Below, in pieces: positions 30,313-39,859 of a stretch of 64,000 nt of DNA (the stretch's first letter is position 1; each line of letters begins with the position of its first letter). The notes under the pieces are model-generated. The model had not been told where the DNA came from. It did not search any database and worked only from the letters and a program-made list of their open reading frames with translations. Source of the DNA: CAYSEQ01 sp964430475 (GTDB lineage: Bacteria > Patescibacteriota > Microgenomatia > UBA8517); the NCBI GenBank assembly GCA_964430475.1, contig CAYSEQ010000001.1, forward strand, positions 1 through 64,000. The letters run 5' to 3'. The translations under genes were made by a program, and so were the position numbers.

Positions 30313-33300
30313 TTATTTAAGATTAAAAATTTCACCAAGCTTTCTAATTAAAAACAAAATCCAAGTTAGAATCTTGTCTTTTATTGCTATTACTCTTTTA
30401 GCTACACTATTTATTTTTTTTAAATATTCTAAATTGTTTTCATTGGTTATTTTTGGCTTTAATTGAGGAATGGTCTTTTCCTCTGGAATGGTTTTTTGTG
30501 TGTTTGAGGGTACTGGCGGTATGTTTGTTTTTATAATTGATTGCCAAATGTTTAATGTTAATGTCCTTTGATTTTGATTACCGGCATTGTCCTTTGCGGT
30601 AAAAGTAATTTTGTAAGTTCCTGGATTTAATGTGCCGATGTTATGCAAGAAAGTAGTATACTTGTCGCAATTTTTGTTTGGTATGATCTTTATTTCAGTG
30701 TTATCGCAACTTAAATAAGATTTTTCTAGCTGGATTTTGTAAGAAAGATGGGGTTTAAAAAAGATACCCTCTTTCTTTTCTATTGTTATATTCACCTCTT
30801 TAGGTCCTGATGCAACCCTCGGTCCATTTTCATCTTGAATTTGATTTGGATCTCCGCCCGCTAATAAATCGACAATCTCTCCATAAAGGGTTAGGGTCTT
30901 GTTAAATGTTGAGAACTCTCCTGAATGTATTTGGGAATCATTTATCTTTAGAATTTTGAACTTAGGAGGAGTCCTATCAACAAAAAGTGTTCTGGACGTT
31001 GAGACTTCGTTTCCAGCAGTATCAATCGCCTTTACTTTCCAAGTTACTTTACCTTCTCTTAACTTTCCGTCATTTTGGCCGGTGTTAGAATCATTACTCC
31101 ATTCAGTTGAAGATTTAGTGAAGACGGAAATATAATTATTTTCTTCGTCTGAATCAAAAAAATTTTCATAACGAATAAAATATTTGGGTGTTTCATAGTC
31201 GCTATTTCCTGAAGGTTTTATATTATCAATTGTGAAATCCCCACTTGGATTGCCAGTGCCAAGTGAGGGGTTGTCTATCTCAAGGATATATTTAATTACG
31301 TTTGTTGTTTCATCGCTTGTAGTTTTCCATTTAAATATTGGTCTTTCGGAGTTTGTGTAAACCTTTTCTTCGGGTGAATCAAGACTTATTGATTTTGGAG
31401 GTTGAGTGTCTATTGTAAAAGAATCACTAGCTTCGTTTCCAGAACTTGTCGTATTTCCATTACTATCGCTTGCGCGAATGTATATTGTGTGTAATCCTTC
31501 GGATAAGGCGCTAGATATAATGCAGGAAAAATCTTCTTGGGATTCGTCAAAACTACCATCGTTTGAACTGCAATTTTCCCAACTCCCTGACGTTGAGTCT
31601 ATTTGAAATTCAACATCTGCGACTGTTCCTATACTATCAGATACGCTTCCGTTAAATACTGGAGTATTGTCAGAATGTGGGTCTGGAGTCAAAGGACTTA
31701 GATTAATGACTGGTGCTTCTACATCATAGGCTGAAAAATTGATTGTAATTTCTTCAAAAGTAGGCGTTGAGATGGAATCAGTATTAGAGAGAGTTATTTG
31801 ATACTGGATATAACGGTGGGAATCGGTCACACAATTATTTGAAGAAATATCTGAGCCCGAATTTATAGGATTGCATGAGGAAAATGAACTTGCTCCTGAC
31901 ATTGAAGAGGAGTTACTTGTCCTTATTCTTACTGAGATAGAAGTATTTGAAGGCGTTGTGGCAGTATAGGTTAGTGTTCCCCATAACGCTCCACTTGAAG
32001 ATTCTGTGTCAAAAATTGACGATGTAAGAGTTCCGTTTGCAATGGAGTAAACTTGTTCTTCTGAAGAAAAAGTATTGAAGTTGTCTATTGCTAAGTTGTA
32101 AGTGGCAGCTATCCAAGCAGGTGATCTTGCAGTATTTGAAATCCGAACTTCATCTATTCGACCATCTACCAATCCTTCGGTGGGATTGTCCGAAGTTAAT
32201 CGTCCGATGGTGAGAATTTCTGAATTTGTAAACGGCGTTGCAGTAACATTTGTAAGTTGCGCAACTTGCGAGCCATTTTGATAAAGAGTAACTGTTTGGG
32301 TTCCTGAGCTGTAAGTAACTACAGCATAGTACCAAGTTCCTGTGGTGTGGGTGAAGTTGTAATAGGCCTGAAAATTAGTGCCGGTTGAGTTTTCAAAACC
32401 ACCCACTAAATTTCTTCCGGTTAGCCCAAAATCATTATTTGCCAAAGCAAGAAAGTAGTTTTGTTGACCGTTTGGGTCCGAATCCCCAAAAGTGCCCTTA
32501 CCAATAAGAGTCATATCATTTAAAGGAAGAGTGTCTAGATTGAACCATGCTTCTGCGGTAAATGCGCTTGTGAGATTAAGACTGGAATTGTGAGAGACAT
32601 AAATATAGTCGTTTCCCCCATCAAAATCTTGAGCACCATCTATTCTTCCACTTGCGGTTGGATTGGGTTCGGTAGCTGAGACTTTATTTCCATCGTTGTT
32701 ATTGGATGTAGAATCATTAGTTGTTGTTCCTGAAGTCTCTGAAAGATGTTGAACCAGAACATAATTTGAATCCCAAACAGAGGTTACTTGTTGGTGATCA
32801 GTTGCTGAGGTGTTACCATAGTACATATAGATATAGTCAGTTGAAGAATTGGCATCTATTTGAGGAACTTTCACCCAGACAAAAGAAGTTCCGGTCTCGT
32901 CCCATTTTTCAATTTCATAGGCGAGATCACTTCCATCGCTATCGGTAAAGCGAATATCACTTCCATCATTGTTTGTTTTTGAGTAATCGATATTGGAGGA
33001 TGAAAGTTTGATTAGAACCGGGAAATTAGTAAGATTTTCACTGGTTACCCCTAAATTAGTATCAGTATTGTCAAAGGTGATTTTATTTCTATACTTCCAG
33101 GTAGAATTGCAATATGAATTGTTGCACCAGCCCGAGGTTGGACTTAAAGTAATCTGTCCGGCTACAGAGGTAGTGACATTTGATGAAGACTCAAACTTGG
33201 TATTATCTGACCAGTTAGTTTGTCCTGATCCTCCTGACCAATCAGTTTGTGTCCACGGAGACGAAGCTATCGCTTTTATTGAATTAATATTTAATAAAAG

Positions 33301-33390
33301 TAGATTAATATTTATCAGAAAAATCAAAATTAAAGATTTTAAGTAAACATATTTCAAGTAAACCTTCTTTAGAGAATATTTTTTAAACAT
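30313..33390 (-). CDS. Large secreted DUF2341/LamG surface protein
   Basis: 1025 residues. A signal peptide (LILIFLININLLLLNINSIK) is followed by a DUF2341 domain (WKYRNKITFDNTD, FPVLIKLSSSNIDYS, YIYMYYGN; about 80-215) and a LamG/concanavalin-like jellyroll (GAQDFDGGNDYIYVSHN, AEAWFNL, IDEVRISNTARSPAWI; about 225-435). Several Ig-like segments follow (PVFNGSVSDSIGTVADVEFQ, LHTIYIRASDSNGNTT, TAGNEVSTSRTLFVD, ITFTAKDNAGNQNQ), and a C-terminal hydrophobic helix (ILTWILFLIRKLG) likely anchors it. Such proteins bind glycans or other cells; for an episymbiont it is a good host-contact candidate, which is inference. It is the longest gene in the window. Confidence 0.85.
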   Translation of the reverse strand: MFKKYSLKKVYLKYVYLKSLILIFLININLLLLNINSIKAIASSPWTQTDWSGGSGQTNWSDNTKFESSSNVTTSVAGQITLSPTSGWCNNSYCNSTWKYRNKITFDNTDTNLGVTSENLTNFPVLIKLSSSNIDYSKTNNDGSDIRFTDSDGSDLAYEIEKWDETGTSFVWVKVPQIDANSSTDYIYMYYGNTSATDHQQVTSVWDSNYVLVQHLSETSGTTTNDSTSNNNDGNKVSATEPNPTASGRIDGAQDFDGGNDYIYVSHNSSLNLTSAFTAEAWFNLDTLPLNDMTLIGKGTFGDSDPNGQQNYFLALANNDFGLTGRNLVGGFENSTGTNFQAYYNFTHTTGTWYYAVVTYSSGTQTVTLYQNGSQVAQLTNVTATPFTNSEILTIGRLTSDNPTEGLVDGRIDEVRISNTARSPAWIAATYNLAIDNFNTFSSEEQVYSIANGTLTSSIFDTESSSGALWGTLTYTATTPSNTSISVRIRTSNSSSMSGASSFSSCNPINSGSDISSNNCVTDSHRYIQYQITLSNTDSISTPTFEEITINFSAYDVEAPVINLSPLTPDPHSDNTPVFNGSVSDSIGTVADVEFQIDSTSGSWENCSSNDGSFDESQEDFSCIISSALSEGLHTIYIRASDSNGNTTSSGNEASDSFTIDTQPPKSISLDSPEEKVYTNSERPIFKWKTTSDETTNVIKYILEIDNPSLGTGNPSGDFTIDNIKPSGNSDYETPKYFIRYENFFDSDEENNYISVFTKSSTEWSNDSNTGQNDGKLREGKVTWKVKAIDTAGNEVSTSRTLFVDRTPPKFKILKINDSQIHSGEFSTFNKTLTLYGEIVDLLAGGDPNQIQDENGPRVASGPKEVNITIEKKEGIFFKPHLSYKIQLEKSYLSCDNTEIKIIPNKNCDKYTTFLHNIGTLNPGTYKITFTAKDNAGNQNQRTLTLNIWQSIIKTNIPPVPSNTQKTIPEEKTIPQLKPKITNENNLEYLKKINSVAKRVIAIKDKILTWILFLIRKLGEIFNLK

Positions 33391-33487
33391 TTTTAATTTG
33401 CTTAAAAATCTCTGCCAATTTAAAATTACGGAATCCCGTAGTAATATTTTAATAGTTTTTTGTGTAGGTTTTTAGAAGAAAAAATCC

Positions 33488-34330
33488 TTATTTTTTGAGA
33501 GAGCCAATAACAATCAGAATATCGTATGGAAGATTAGAATCTAAGGGTTTTTCGGATCTTACAATCTCGTAGTCTGGTAAAGACTCCTTTATCTTTTGAA
33601 AAACTTCTTCGTCAACATTTTCCTTTAAGGTCACCAAGGTTTCCTTATAGTCGTATGTTTTGGCATTTCCTACTGATATTTTTTCTTCTGAAAAACCTCC
33701 TTCAATTAGTAAAGTTTTTACACTAGCTGCTTCTCCTTTCTTTCCTGAACCGTTAAGCACATTTAAAGAAAATTTAGTCAAATCCACTTGCTTAATAGGC
33801 GTTGTTGGAATGGGCGTAGGTGAAGTTAGGATTTTTTCTTCGTTTTGGTTTTGGTTTGTGAGATCTTTGGGAGGTAGTTTTAAACTTCTCTGATAGTAAA
33901 ACACACCTCCAGCAACTGCTCCAAGGATAATAAAAATAAACGCAGTTAAGATTACCAACTTTAAATCTATACCCCTTGATTTTTCAAATTCTTTGGTTGT
34001 ATCAGGTCTTACCTCTTGTAGCCATTCTTTAATCTCTTCTGAGGAAATTTGCTTTTTTGGTTCATTAGGAGTTTGGGATGTTGTTTCTTCTTGGATATTA
34101 GATTCTTTTGCTTCATCTTGAGAAGATGGAGTTTCCCCTTTGGATTCTTCAAAGGGTTTTACTGAGTCAAGTTGACTAAACGAGACTATCTTTTGTGGAA
34201 GCTCTCCTGTAGAATGATCTTCACTTGAAGAAACTTCTTTTTCTTTGGGTTTTGGTGTCGGTTGTGTTTTTTCTTCTTCAACTTCCTCAACTTTTATTTT
34301 CGGTCTAGTACTATCTTTTTTGTCGGGCAT
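33488..34330 (-). CDS. Membrane-anchored LytR_C-domain protein
   Basis: 280 residues. An acidic, low-complexity cytoplasmic N-terminus rich in Glu, Lys, Pro and Ser (1-125) is followed by one transmembrane helix (LVILTAFIFIILGAVAGGVF, about 125-145) and a C-terminal LytR_C domain (about 190-280): SLNVLNGSGKKGEAASVKTL, EKISVGNAKTYDYKETLV and YDILIVIG, with the VLNGSG and ILIVIG strands typical of PF13399. LytR_C domains accompany cell-wall polymer attachment enzymes, but the catalytic LytR-CpsA-Psr domain is absent, so this is an accessory wall-facing protein. Confidence 0.8.
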   Translation of the reverse strand: MPDKKDSTRPKIKVEEVEEEKTQPTPKPKEKEVSSSEDHSTGELPQKIVSFSQLDSVKPFEESKGETPSSQDEAKESNIQEETTSQTPNEPKKQISSEEIKEWLQEVRPDTTKEFEKSRGIDLKLVILTAFIFIILGAVAGGVFYYQRSLKLPPKDLTNQNQNEEKILTSPTPIPTTPIKQVDLTKFSLNVLNGSGKKGEAASVKTLLIEGGFSEEKISVGNAKTYDYKETLVTLKENVDEEVFQKIKESLPDYEIVRSEKPLDSNLPYDILIVIGSLKK

Positions 34331-34436
34331 AGTATGGGATTGGTATTAATTACATTTTGATCTAAATAACCTGACTTGTCAAATATTTCTACTGGATTAA
34401 AGTGGCGGAAAAATGTAAAATAAAAGATGTTTATAA

Positions 34437-34510
34437 GGTGGATGTAGCTCAACGGTTAGAGCACTTGCCTGTGGAGCAAGGGGTTGGCGGTTCGAATCCG
34501 CTCATCCACC
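34437..34510 (+). tRNA. tRNA-His (GTG)
   Basis: Acceptor GTGGATG/CATCCAC with an extra G at -1 facing discriminator C73, the hallmark of tRNA-His. Anticodon stem CTTGC/GCAAG around CTGTGGA (anticodon GTG), T-arm GGCGG-TTCGAAT-CCGCT. Confidence 0.95.
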
Positions 34511-34667
34511 CAAAATTTATTGTTTGTTATATCTTTCAAAGATCAGTACAAATTAAGAGGTTTATCTTAAGTCATAACCTTTACAATCTCCGGCAACTTT
34601 CCTTGGTTTTTCTCCCTATTTTTATTGAAAGTGCTAGAATAATAAACTAAAAAGCAGTCTTACTTAA

Positions 34668-36389
34668 ATGATAGTAATTTACAATAGTAAAACTGTTGAG
34701 AAAAATGCTTTTTCAAATAAAGGACAAGACCTTGATAATAAGGATAATCTTTCTTTACAAACGCAAGCTGATGTTCAAGATCTTCCCCCTTATATAAGAA
34801 AATTTCTTTTAAATCTTGAGGTGAAACTTAAAGAAGAAGAAGATCAGACCGCTGAAAAAATTCAAGTCAGTCAAGTTTTTGGAGGATTAGCGAGGCTTTA
34901 CGAACGAATAAGGAATGTTGTTGATTATAAAGGAGAGCATGTTTTAAGAAGGAATGCAATTGAGAGGATTTTGAAAAGGTTGATTTGGGAAAAATCCGCG
35001 ATTAATTATAGTGTTGATGAGAGAAAGGTGGCAGAAAATCTTATTAAAGAACTTACTTGGGCGCATTATCTTCCCAATAATACGATCACGGAATCCAAGC
35101 TAATCAATATTCAAAAGATAATTAGCAAGTATCTTTACCTTTTAAAAAACCTTGAAAATTCTAAAAACAAGATTTCTCCAAGCATTCTTCAGAATTGGAT
35201 CTGGGGTGTTGCCTCAAGCGAGATAGAAGATTTATTGGAGCCTTCGTTTAGAGAACTATATGTTGAGCTAATGTTTGAGTGGTTTGTTAGAAATTATAAC
35301 TGGATTGATGATAGATTTACGGATTTAGAAAAGGAAACGCAAATTTACATAGCAATTCATAGAAGTTTAACAAAAAGTGATGATGCCATAATTCGTTATC
35401 ACCTTATTTTGAGAGAATTTCCAAAGTTTAGGAATGCAGATAAAAATGATTTAGATGAGTTCCTTAGTAACTTTTTTTCCTACTACGAAAAGATAGAAAG
35501 AAACTTAAATTTTCCCGGAAATTTGATACTCTATCGACGGATTAATAGGCTCACTTCTTTTTTTGAGATATTCAAAGAGATTGTCAAAGATAATCCCCTC
35601 AAGATAAGGAAGCTTTTAAAAGATAAAGAAAAGTTTAATAAAAAGGCTCAAAAAATTTGTTCAGAAAAATATTCAACAATAAGAAAAAGGCTGCGTACTG
35701 GAATCATTAGGAGTATCATGTATATTTTTATTACAAAAGTGCTTTTTGCAATGTTGATAGAAATTCCTTATGAAGTGTTTTTTTACGGTGATGTACGGTA
35801 TCTACCACTTTTAAGTAATATCGTTTTTCCCCCGTTTATGATGTTTATTATAGGGTTTTCTATACGGCTTCCTGATGAAAAGGATACTGAAATCTTGGTT
35901 AAGAATTTAGACCGAATTGTCTTTCAAAAATCCAAAAGCGAAAAAATTAATTTTTCAATTGAAAGTCCGGTAAAAAGTAGGTCCCTAACTTTATTTTTTG
36001 GTCTTATCTATACACTTCTATTTTTAGGCGTTGTAGGAGGGATAAGCTTTTTACTTCTTTCTTTGAGGTACTCAATCTTTGGTATATTTGTGTTTTTTAT
36101 GTTCTTATCCTTGGTTATCCTTTTTGCGTATCGTTTAAAATTTAATGCTTCACAACTCAAAGTTCACGGTAGAGATGAGGGGTTACTAAGTCATGTATCA
36201 GACTATGTCACTCTTCCTTTGCTATATATCGGTTTTTATCTAAGTAAGACTCTTTCCAAATTGAATTTCTTAACAGTATTGTTAGATTTTTTCGTCGAGA
36301 TACCGCTTAAGAACATGATACAGGTTTTTGAAGAATGGACTAAGTTTTTGAGGGAGAAAAAACAAGAAGTTGTGGAAACTCCTGAATAA
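34668..36389 (+). CDS. Large hypothetical protein, soluble N-half and membrane C-half
   Basis: 573 residues. The first roughly 340 are charged, helical and apparently cytoplasmic (YERIRNVVDYKGEHVLRRN, LRTGIIRSIM). From about 343 there are five or six hydrophobic helices (SIMYIFITKVLFAMLIEI, PPFMMFIIGFSIRL, LTLFFGLIYTLLFLGVVGG, IFGIFVFFMFLSLVILFAY, LPLLYIGFYLSKTL). No catalytic motif, P-loop or known family is recognised. It is one of few plus-strand genes in the right half, ending 17 nt from the convergent binding-protein gene. Confidence 0.65.
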   Translation: MIVIYNSKTVEKNAFSNKGQDLDNKDNLSLQTQADVQDLPPYIRKFLLNLEVKLKEEEDQTAEKIQVSQVFGGLARLYERIRNVVDYKGEHVLRRNAIERILKRLIWEKSAINYSVDERKVAENLIKELTWAHYLPNNTITESKLINIQKIISKYLYLLKNLENSKNKISPSILQNWIWGVASSEIEDLLEPSFRELYVELMFEWFVRNYNWIDDRFTDLEKETQIYIAIHRSLTKSDDAIIRYHLILREFPKFRNADKNDLDEFLSNFFSYYEKIERNLNFPGNLILYRRINRLTSFFEIFKEIVKDNPLKIRKLLKDKEKFNKKAQKICSEKYSTIRKRLRTGIIRSIMYIFITKVLFAMLIEIPYEVFFYGDVRYLPLLSNIVFPPFMMFIIGFSIRLPDEKDTEILVKNLDRIVFQKSKSEKINFSIESPVKSRSLTLFFGLIYTLLFLGVVGGISFLLLSLRYSIFGIFVFFMFLSLVILFAYRLKFNASQLKVHGRDEGLLSHVSDYVTLPLLYIGFYLSKTLSKLNFLTVLLDFFVEIPLKNMIQVFEEWTKFLREKKQEVVETPE

Positions 36390-36406
36390 TTTTGGGGCTT
36401 ATTTAA

Positions 36407-37723
36407 TCACTTTCTTGAGATTGTGTAATAGGTTGGATGATAAAGGAACGCAGCTGGTAAATCTTCGAGTAAAAATCTTTGAAAATCAAGATAAATTTTC
36501 TTTCTTTCCTCCAAATTAAGTTCAGTTCTGCCATCTTCTAGAAGTTTGTCTATCCTAGGGCTTGAAAAGTTTGAAATATTGTTGGATTTTTGCGTTGAAT
36601 GCCATATTTCGTATTGGTCAGGGTCGACTGGTATTTCCAGTATAGTAAGGAATGCTGAAAAGTCAGAAGGCATTATTGAGGATACCTGAAGCGTAGTTTT
36701 TACTCCTATCTTTTCCCAATCCTTTGTTATACTTTCCGCTGTTGAGAGAAGAAGAGGCGTTGAGACTAGCCTGATTTCAATATTTTCTTTTATTTCTTTA
36801 GGTAGATTTTCGATTAGTTCTTTGGCTCGTTGTGGATCATACTTGTATTCTTTTACTTGTGGATTAAATGCCCATGAATTCGGAGATATAGGAGAAATTG
36901 CCCTTACTCCTAGCTTGTCTTTATCTATTGCATATGTTAAAGCTTGTCTTAGGGATTTTTCACTTAGGTATTTGTCAGTTGTTTTAAAAAAAAGCGTTAC
37001 TACTTGGTTCAAATTTGGGGAGGATGAAATTTTGAGATTTTGCCAAGTGTTAAAGGGGGAAGGATCAAGTGTTTCCTCGATTTGGTCTATCTCTCCTAAC
37101 TTCATTGCTAGTTTGGTGGCTTCAAGCGTAGGATAGAACTTAAAAATTTTTTTCTGTGAGGCGCTTTTTAAAATAAGTTCGTTAACATAAGCTCCTGATA
37201 GTGTTATTTTTTCAACCCTCCACTTTCCTGTTCCTAATAGTCCCTTTTTAAATGTTGGGCGAGAGACAACAACAGGAAAGGCAGAATAAGGATCTTTTAA
37301 TTCAAATACGAGGGTTTTTGTGTCGGGTTTTTTTATTGTGACATCGGAGAATTTGTAAACGATTGTATCGCTTGTGACAGGTGTTTCATCTTGCCAGTAT
37401 ACGCCGTCTTTAATATGGAATATCCAAGTTTTACCTTTGTCAGGAGTTTCCCAGGATTGTGCAAGATTAGGTTCGGGGTTGCCTGTTGAATCTACTTTTG
37501 TAAGACCATCGCCTATTAGATTTAAGATTCTAGGAGGTAGGTCTTCTGTGTGGTACCTACCGGTTAACCCTATCTTTTCCACACTTCGGTTAAAAATTAA
37601 AGGAATAATGGTTCTCACGAAGATGAAAATTATAATGCCGAGAAAGACGCCAAAAACTATCACCGCTTTGAAACGTTTCAGATAGGCTAGGCTAAGTTTT
37701 AAAAAAAAACTTAAGCTGGGCAT
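36407..37723 (-). CDS. ABC-type oligopeptide-binding (SBP_bac_5) lipoprotein-like protein
   Basis: 438 residues with an N-terminal transmembrane anchor (VIVFGVFLGIIIFIFVRTII) and an SBP_bac_5 domain: LGLTKVDSTGNPEPNLAQSWE, TWIFHIKDGVYWQDETPVTS (the family's fTLRkGVKFHDG equivalent), LRQALTYAIDKDKLG, and YKYDPQRAKELI near the end. These proteins bind peptides outside the membrane and deliver them to an ABC importer. No permease or ATPase gene is adjacent in this window. It precedes secG by 9 nt in map order, with secG upstream in transcription, so the two may be co-transcribed. Confidence 0.85.
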   Translation of the reverse strand: MPSLSFFLKLSLAYLKRFKAVIVFGVFLGIIIFIFVRTIIPLIFNRSVEKIGLTGRYHTEDLPPRILNLIGDGLTKVDSTGNPEPNLAQSWETPDKGKTWIFHIKDGVYWQDETPVTSDTIVYKFSDVTIKKPDTKTLVFELKDPYSAFPVVVSRPTFKKGLLGTGKWRVEKITLSGAYVNELILKSASQKKIFKFYPTLEATKLAMKLGEIDQIEETLDPSPFNTWQNLKISSSPNLNQVVTLFFKTTDKYLSEKSLRQALTYAIDKDKLGVRAISPISPNSWAFNPQVKEYKYDPQRAKELIENLPKEIKENIEIRLVSTPLLLSTAESITKDWEKIGVKTTLQVSSIMPSDFSAFLTILEIPVDPDQYEIWHSTQKSNNISNFSSPRIDKLLEDGRTELNLEERKKIYLDFQRFLLEDLPAAFLYHPTYYTISRK

Positions 37724-37732
37724 AGAAAAGTT

Positions 37733-37942
37733 TTAAATAACGAGTGAAAGAATTGAGATAATAAGAAATAGGATAGAGAGGACAAATGTGGCTCTAAAAA
37801 CCACCCTTTCAAGGCCTCTTCTTGTAAAAGATGAAGCACCTCCCCAACTTCTACCAAATCCCGTTCCTCTAGTTTGGATAAGGATAAAAACTATAAGTAC
37901 TGCTGAGATGATTGTCTGAAGGATAATGATGTAGTTTTTCAT
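37733..37942 (-). CDS. secG: Preprotein translocase subunit SecG
   Basis: 69 residues with two transmembrane helices flanking the conserved loop: IILQTIISAVLIVFILIQT, then RGTGFGRSWGGASSFTRRG, then FVLSILFLIISILSLV. The first-helix ILIQ and the glycine-rich cytosolic loop are the SecG signature (QxGKGxGL.aafGg). SecG aids SecYE during export. Length is normal. Confidence 0.9.
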   Translation of the reverse strand: MKNYIIILQTIISAVLIVFILIQTRGTGFGRSWGGASSFTRRGLERVVFRATFVLSILFLIISILSLVI

Positions 37943-37998
37943 TGAGTAAAGTATTAATCCCCTTGATATTCTAACCTAGAATCTTACAATTTTACAAC

Positions 37999-38400
37999 TT
38001 ATTTTATAAGCCAATAAATAAACGAAGTAATAAATGAGAGTAAAAACGCAAACGCTATGAAAGCGCCAATTCCGCTAAGCTGAATCGCAGGGATATCTAT
38101 CCATTTGTTACTAAAGCCTGCGTATAAGAATCCCTCAATTTTAAAATCTTTAACTATTAATGTGACTAGATAAAGAACGACTGCGGATGCTACCCATCTA
38201 AAAAGACCGAAAGTTACAAGATTTAAAGGCAGAAGTAGTAAATTTATCACGGGTTTTGCTAAAAGCGACACGATGGTTAGGGCGGCTCCTGCTATGATTA
38301 GGGTTTTAAATCCTTCTTGAAAAACTAACCCTGCGGCAATTTGTGATACTGCCCAAAATGAAAATGTATCTACTACAAAATGTCTTAATATTCGTTTCAC
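37999..38400 (-). CDS. Phage_holin_4_2 family membrane protein
   Basis: 133 residues, four helices. The pattern RILRHFVVDTFSFWAVSQIA, GFKTLIIAGAALTIVSLLAKPVI split by a short loop, LLLPLNLVTFGLFRWVASA and FIAFAFLLSFITSFIYWL matches PF04020, a common chromosomal membrane family named after phage holins but with no proven lytic role. The NLVTFGLF turn is its clearest motif. It resembles the protein at 21332-21730. Confidence 0.85.
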   Translation of the reverse strand: MKRILRHFVVDTFSFWAVSQIAAGLVFQEGFKTLIIAGAALTIVSLLAKPVINLLLLPLNLVTFGLFRWVASAVVLYLVTLIVKDFKIEGFLYAGFSNKWIDIPAIQLSGIGAFIAFAFLLSFITSFIYWLIK

Positions 38401-38497
38401 AAGACTAGTATAGCAACTTTACGAAACTTATAAAAATCAATCAAGGTCTGTAAGGATAATTTTTATGCTAACCTCCTTCAGCATTTCCGTTTCATTT

Positions 38498-39859
38498 TTA
38501 AGCTTTGAGGAGTTCTTTTTGGATTAGCTTATGATGAAGTTTTCTTGCAAATCTGTGAGCCTCGTCTCTTATTCTCTGGAGAAGATTAAGAGCATGACCT
38601 CTTGGTATGGAGATTGGCTTAAAAATAGGTCTTCCAGGTGCTGGGGTTGGAACAATTAGAGTTTCGTATCTTTTCGCAAGTCCAATTACAGGAATGTGGT
38701 ATTTTTTCATCTCATTCCAAAATACTGCCACCTGCGCCTTACCTCCATCAACTAAAATTAAATCCGGTATGCCCCAATATTCTTTTGTATTTAGTGCATT
38801 AAAGTGTCTAGCTCTTCTTTGGGATACTTCTTTAAGTGAAGCAATATCGTCTGCTCCCCTTTTTTGCCTTATCTTGAATTGTCTATAAAGATTTTTTTCA
38901 GGTTCAGCGTTTATAAAGGTAACCATAGATGCTGTTGGAAATGTGCCTGAAAGATGTGCAACATCATAACACTCAATTCTATAAGGAAGGGTCTTGAGTT
39001 TAATGTAATTTGACAAGAGGTTTTTAAGCTCTTGAAGTTCTTGTTTTCGTAAGTCTTGTTCTAGGTTTGGATTTTTAATAAATTCTATGGCTGGAATTGG
39101 AGTCTGAGTAATGTATCTGAGTTTTTGGATTTGATCCCTAATAATTAGTGCTTCCTCATATCTTTCTTCTTTTGATAATTTTTCCATTTTCTTATCTAGT
39201 TCTAAGATAACTTTGTCGATTTTTCCGGACAAAACTTCTTTTATCCTTTTTATATTTTCTAAATATCTTTTTTTTGAAAGGATTTTTTCTTTTTTGTCCT
39301 TAGTTTTTGCAATAACGGAAGGGCAAGGGTCACAAAGCCCCAGTTGATTATAAAAGCAAGCTTTTTTAGAAACTTTGTGTTGGGAAAAAGGGAAGATTTT
39401 CCTTAATAAAGAAAGCACTGTTTTCACATTTTGGCTGGAGGGAAAAGGTCCGAAATAAGAAAGTTTTCTACCTGTTTTTAAGTCTAAGTCTATCTTTCTT
39501 GCGGTTAGAACCTGAGGATACTCCTCTTTGGTTATCTTTATATATAATGGATTTTTATCATCCTTTAGGTTAAAGTTGAACTTCGGCTGGTATAATTTTA
39601 TTAAGTTTGCTTCCAGAAGAAGAGCTTCAAGTTCTGAGGTCACCTTTATTATTGAGAAAAATGAAGTTTTATTTATCATACTTTTAGTCTTTTCCGGCAA
39701 ATTTTTTCCAATATAGAACCTTATTCTTGCTTTTAGATTCCTTGACTTGCCTATGTAAAGAGGAGAATTTTCTTTATCCCAAAAGATATAGATCCCTGGG
39801 AGCTCGGGAAGATTATTGATATTATTTTTGTTGAAAGATTTTCGTTCTAATTTCTCCAT
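38498..39859 (-). CDS. uvrC: Excinuclease ABC subunit C, short form
   Basis: 453 residues against about 600 in most bacteria. A GIY-YIG nuclease domain is at the N-terminus (LPGIYIFWDKENSPLYIGKS), then a cysteine cluster (CFYNQLGLCDPCPS), a UVR motif (KLSKEERYEEALIIRDQIQK, about 215-235) and the RNase H-like 5'-nuclease domain (YRIECYDVAHLSGTFPTAS, PDLILVDGGKAQV). The C-terminal tandem helix-hairpin-helix domain is missing: the protein ends soon after RDEAHRFARKLHH. UvrC makes both incisions in nucleotide excision repair. Its start overlaps the end of the transglutaminase-like gene by 38 nt. Confidence 0.95.
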   Translation of the reverse strand: MEKLERKSFNKNNINNLPELPGIYIFWDKENSPLYIGKSRNLKARIRFYIGKNLPEKTKSMINKTSFFSIIKVTSELEALLLEANLIKLYQPKFNFNLKDDKNPLYIKITKEEYPQVLTARKIDLDLKTGRKLSYFGPFPSSQNVKTVLSLLRKIFPFSQHKVSKKACFYNQLGLCDPCPSVIAKTKDKKEKILSKKRYLENIKRIKEVLSGKIDKVILELDKKMEKLSKEERYEEALIIRDQIQKLRYITQTPIPAIEFIKNPNLEQDLRKQELQELKNLLSNYIKLKTLPYRIECYDVAHLSGTFPTASMVTFINAEPEKNLYRQFKIRQKRGADDIASLKEVSQRRARHFNALNTKEYWGIPDLILVDGGKAQVAVFWNEMKKYHIPVIGLAKRYETLIVPTPAPGRPIFKPISIPRGHALNLLQRIRDEAHRFARKLHHKLIQKELLKA

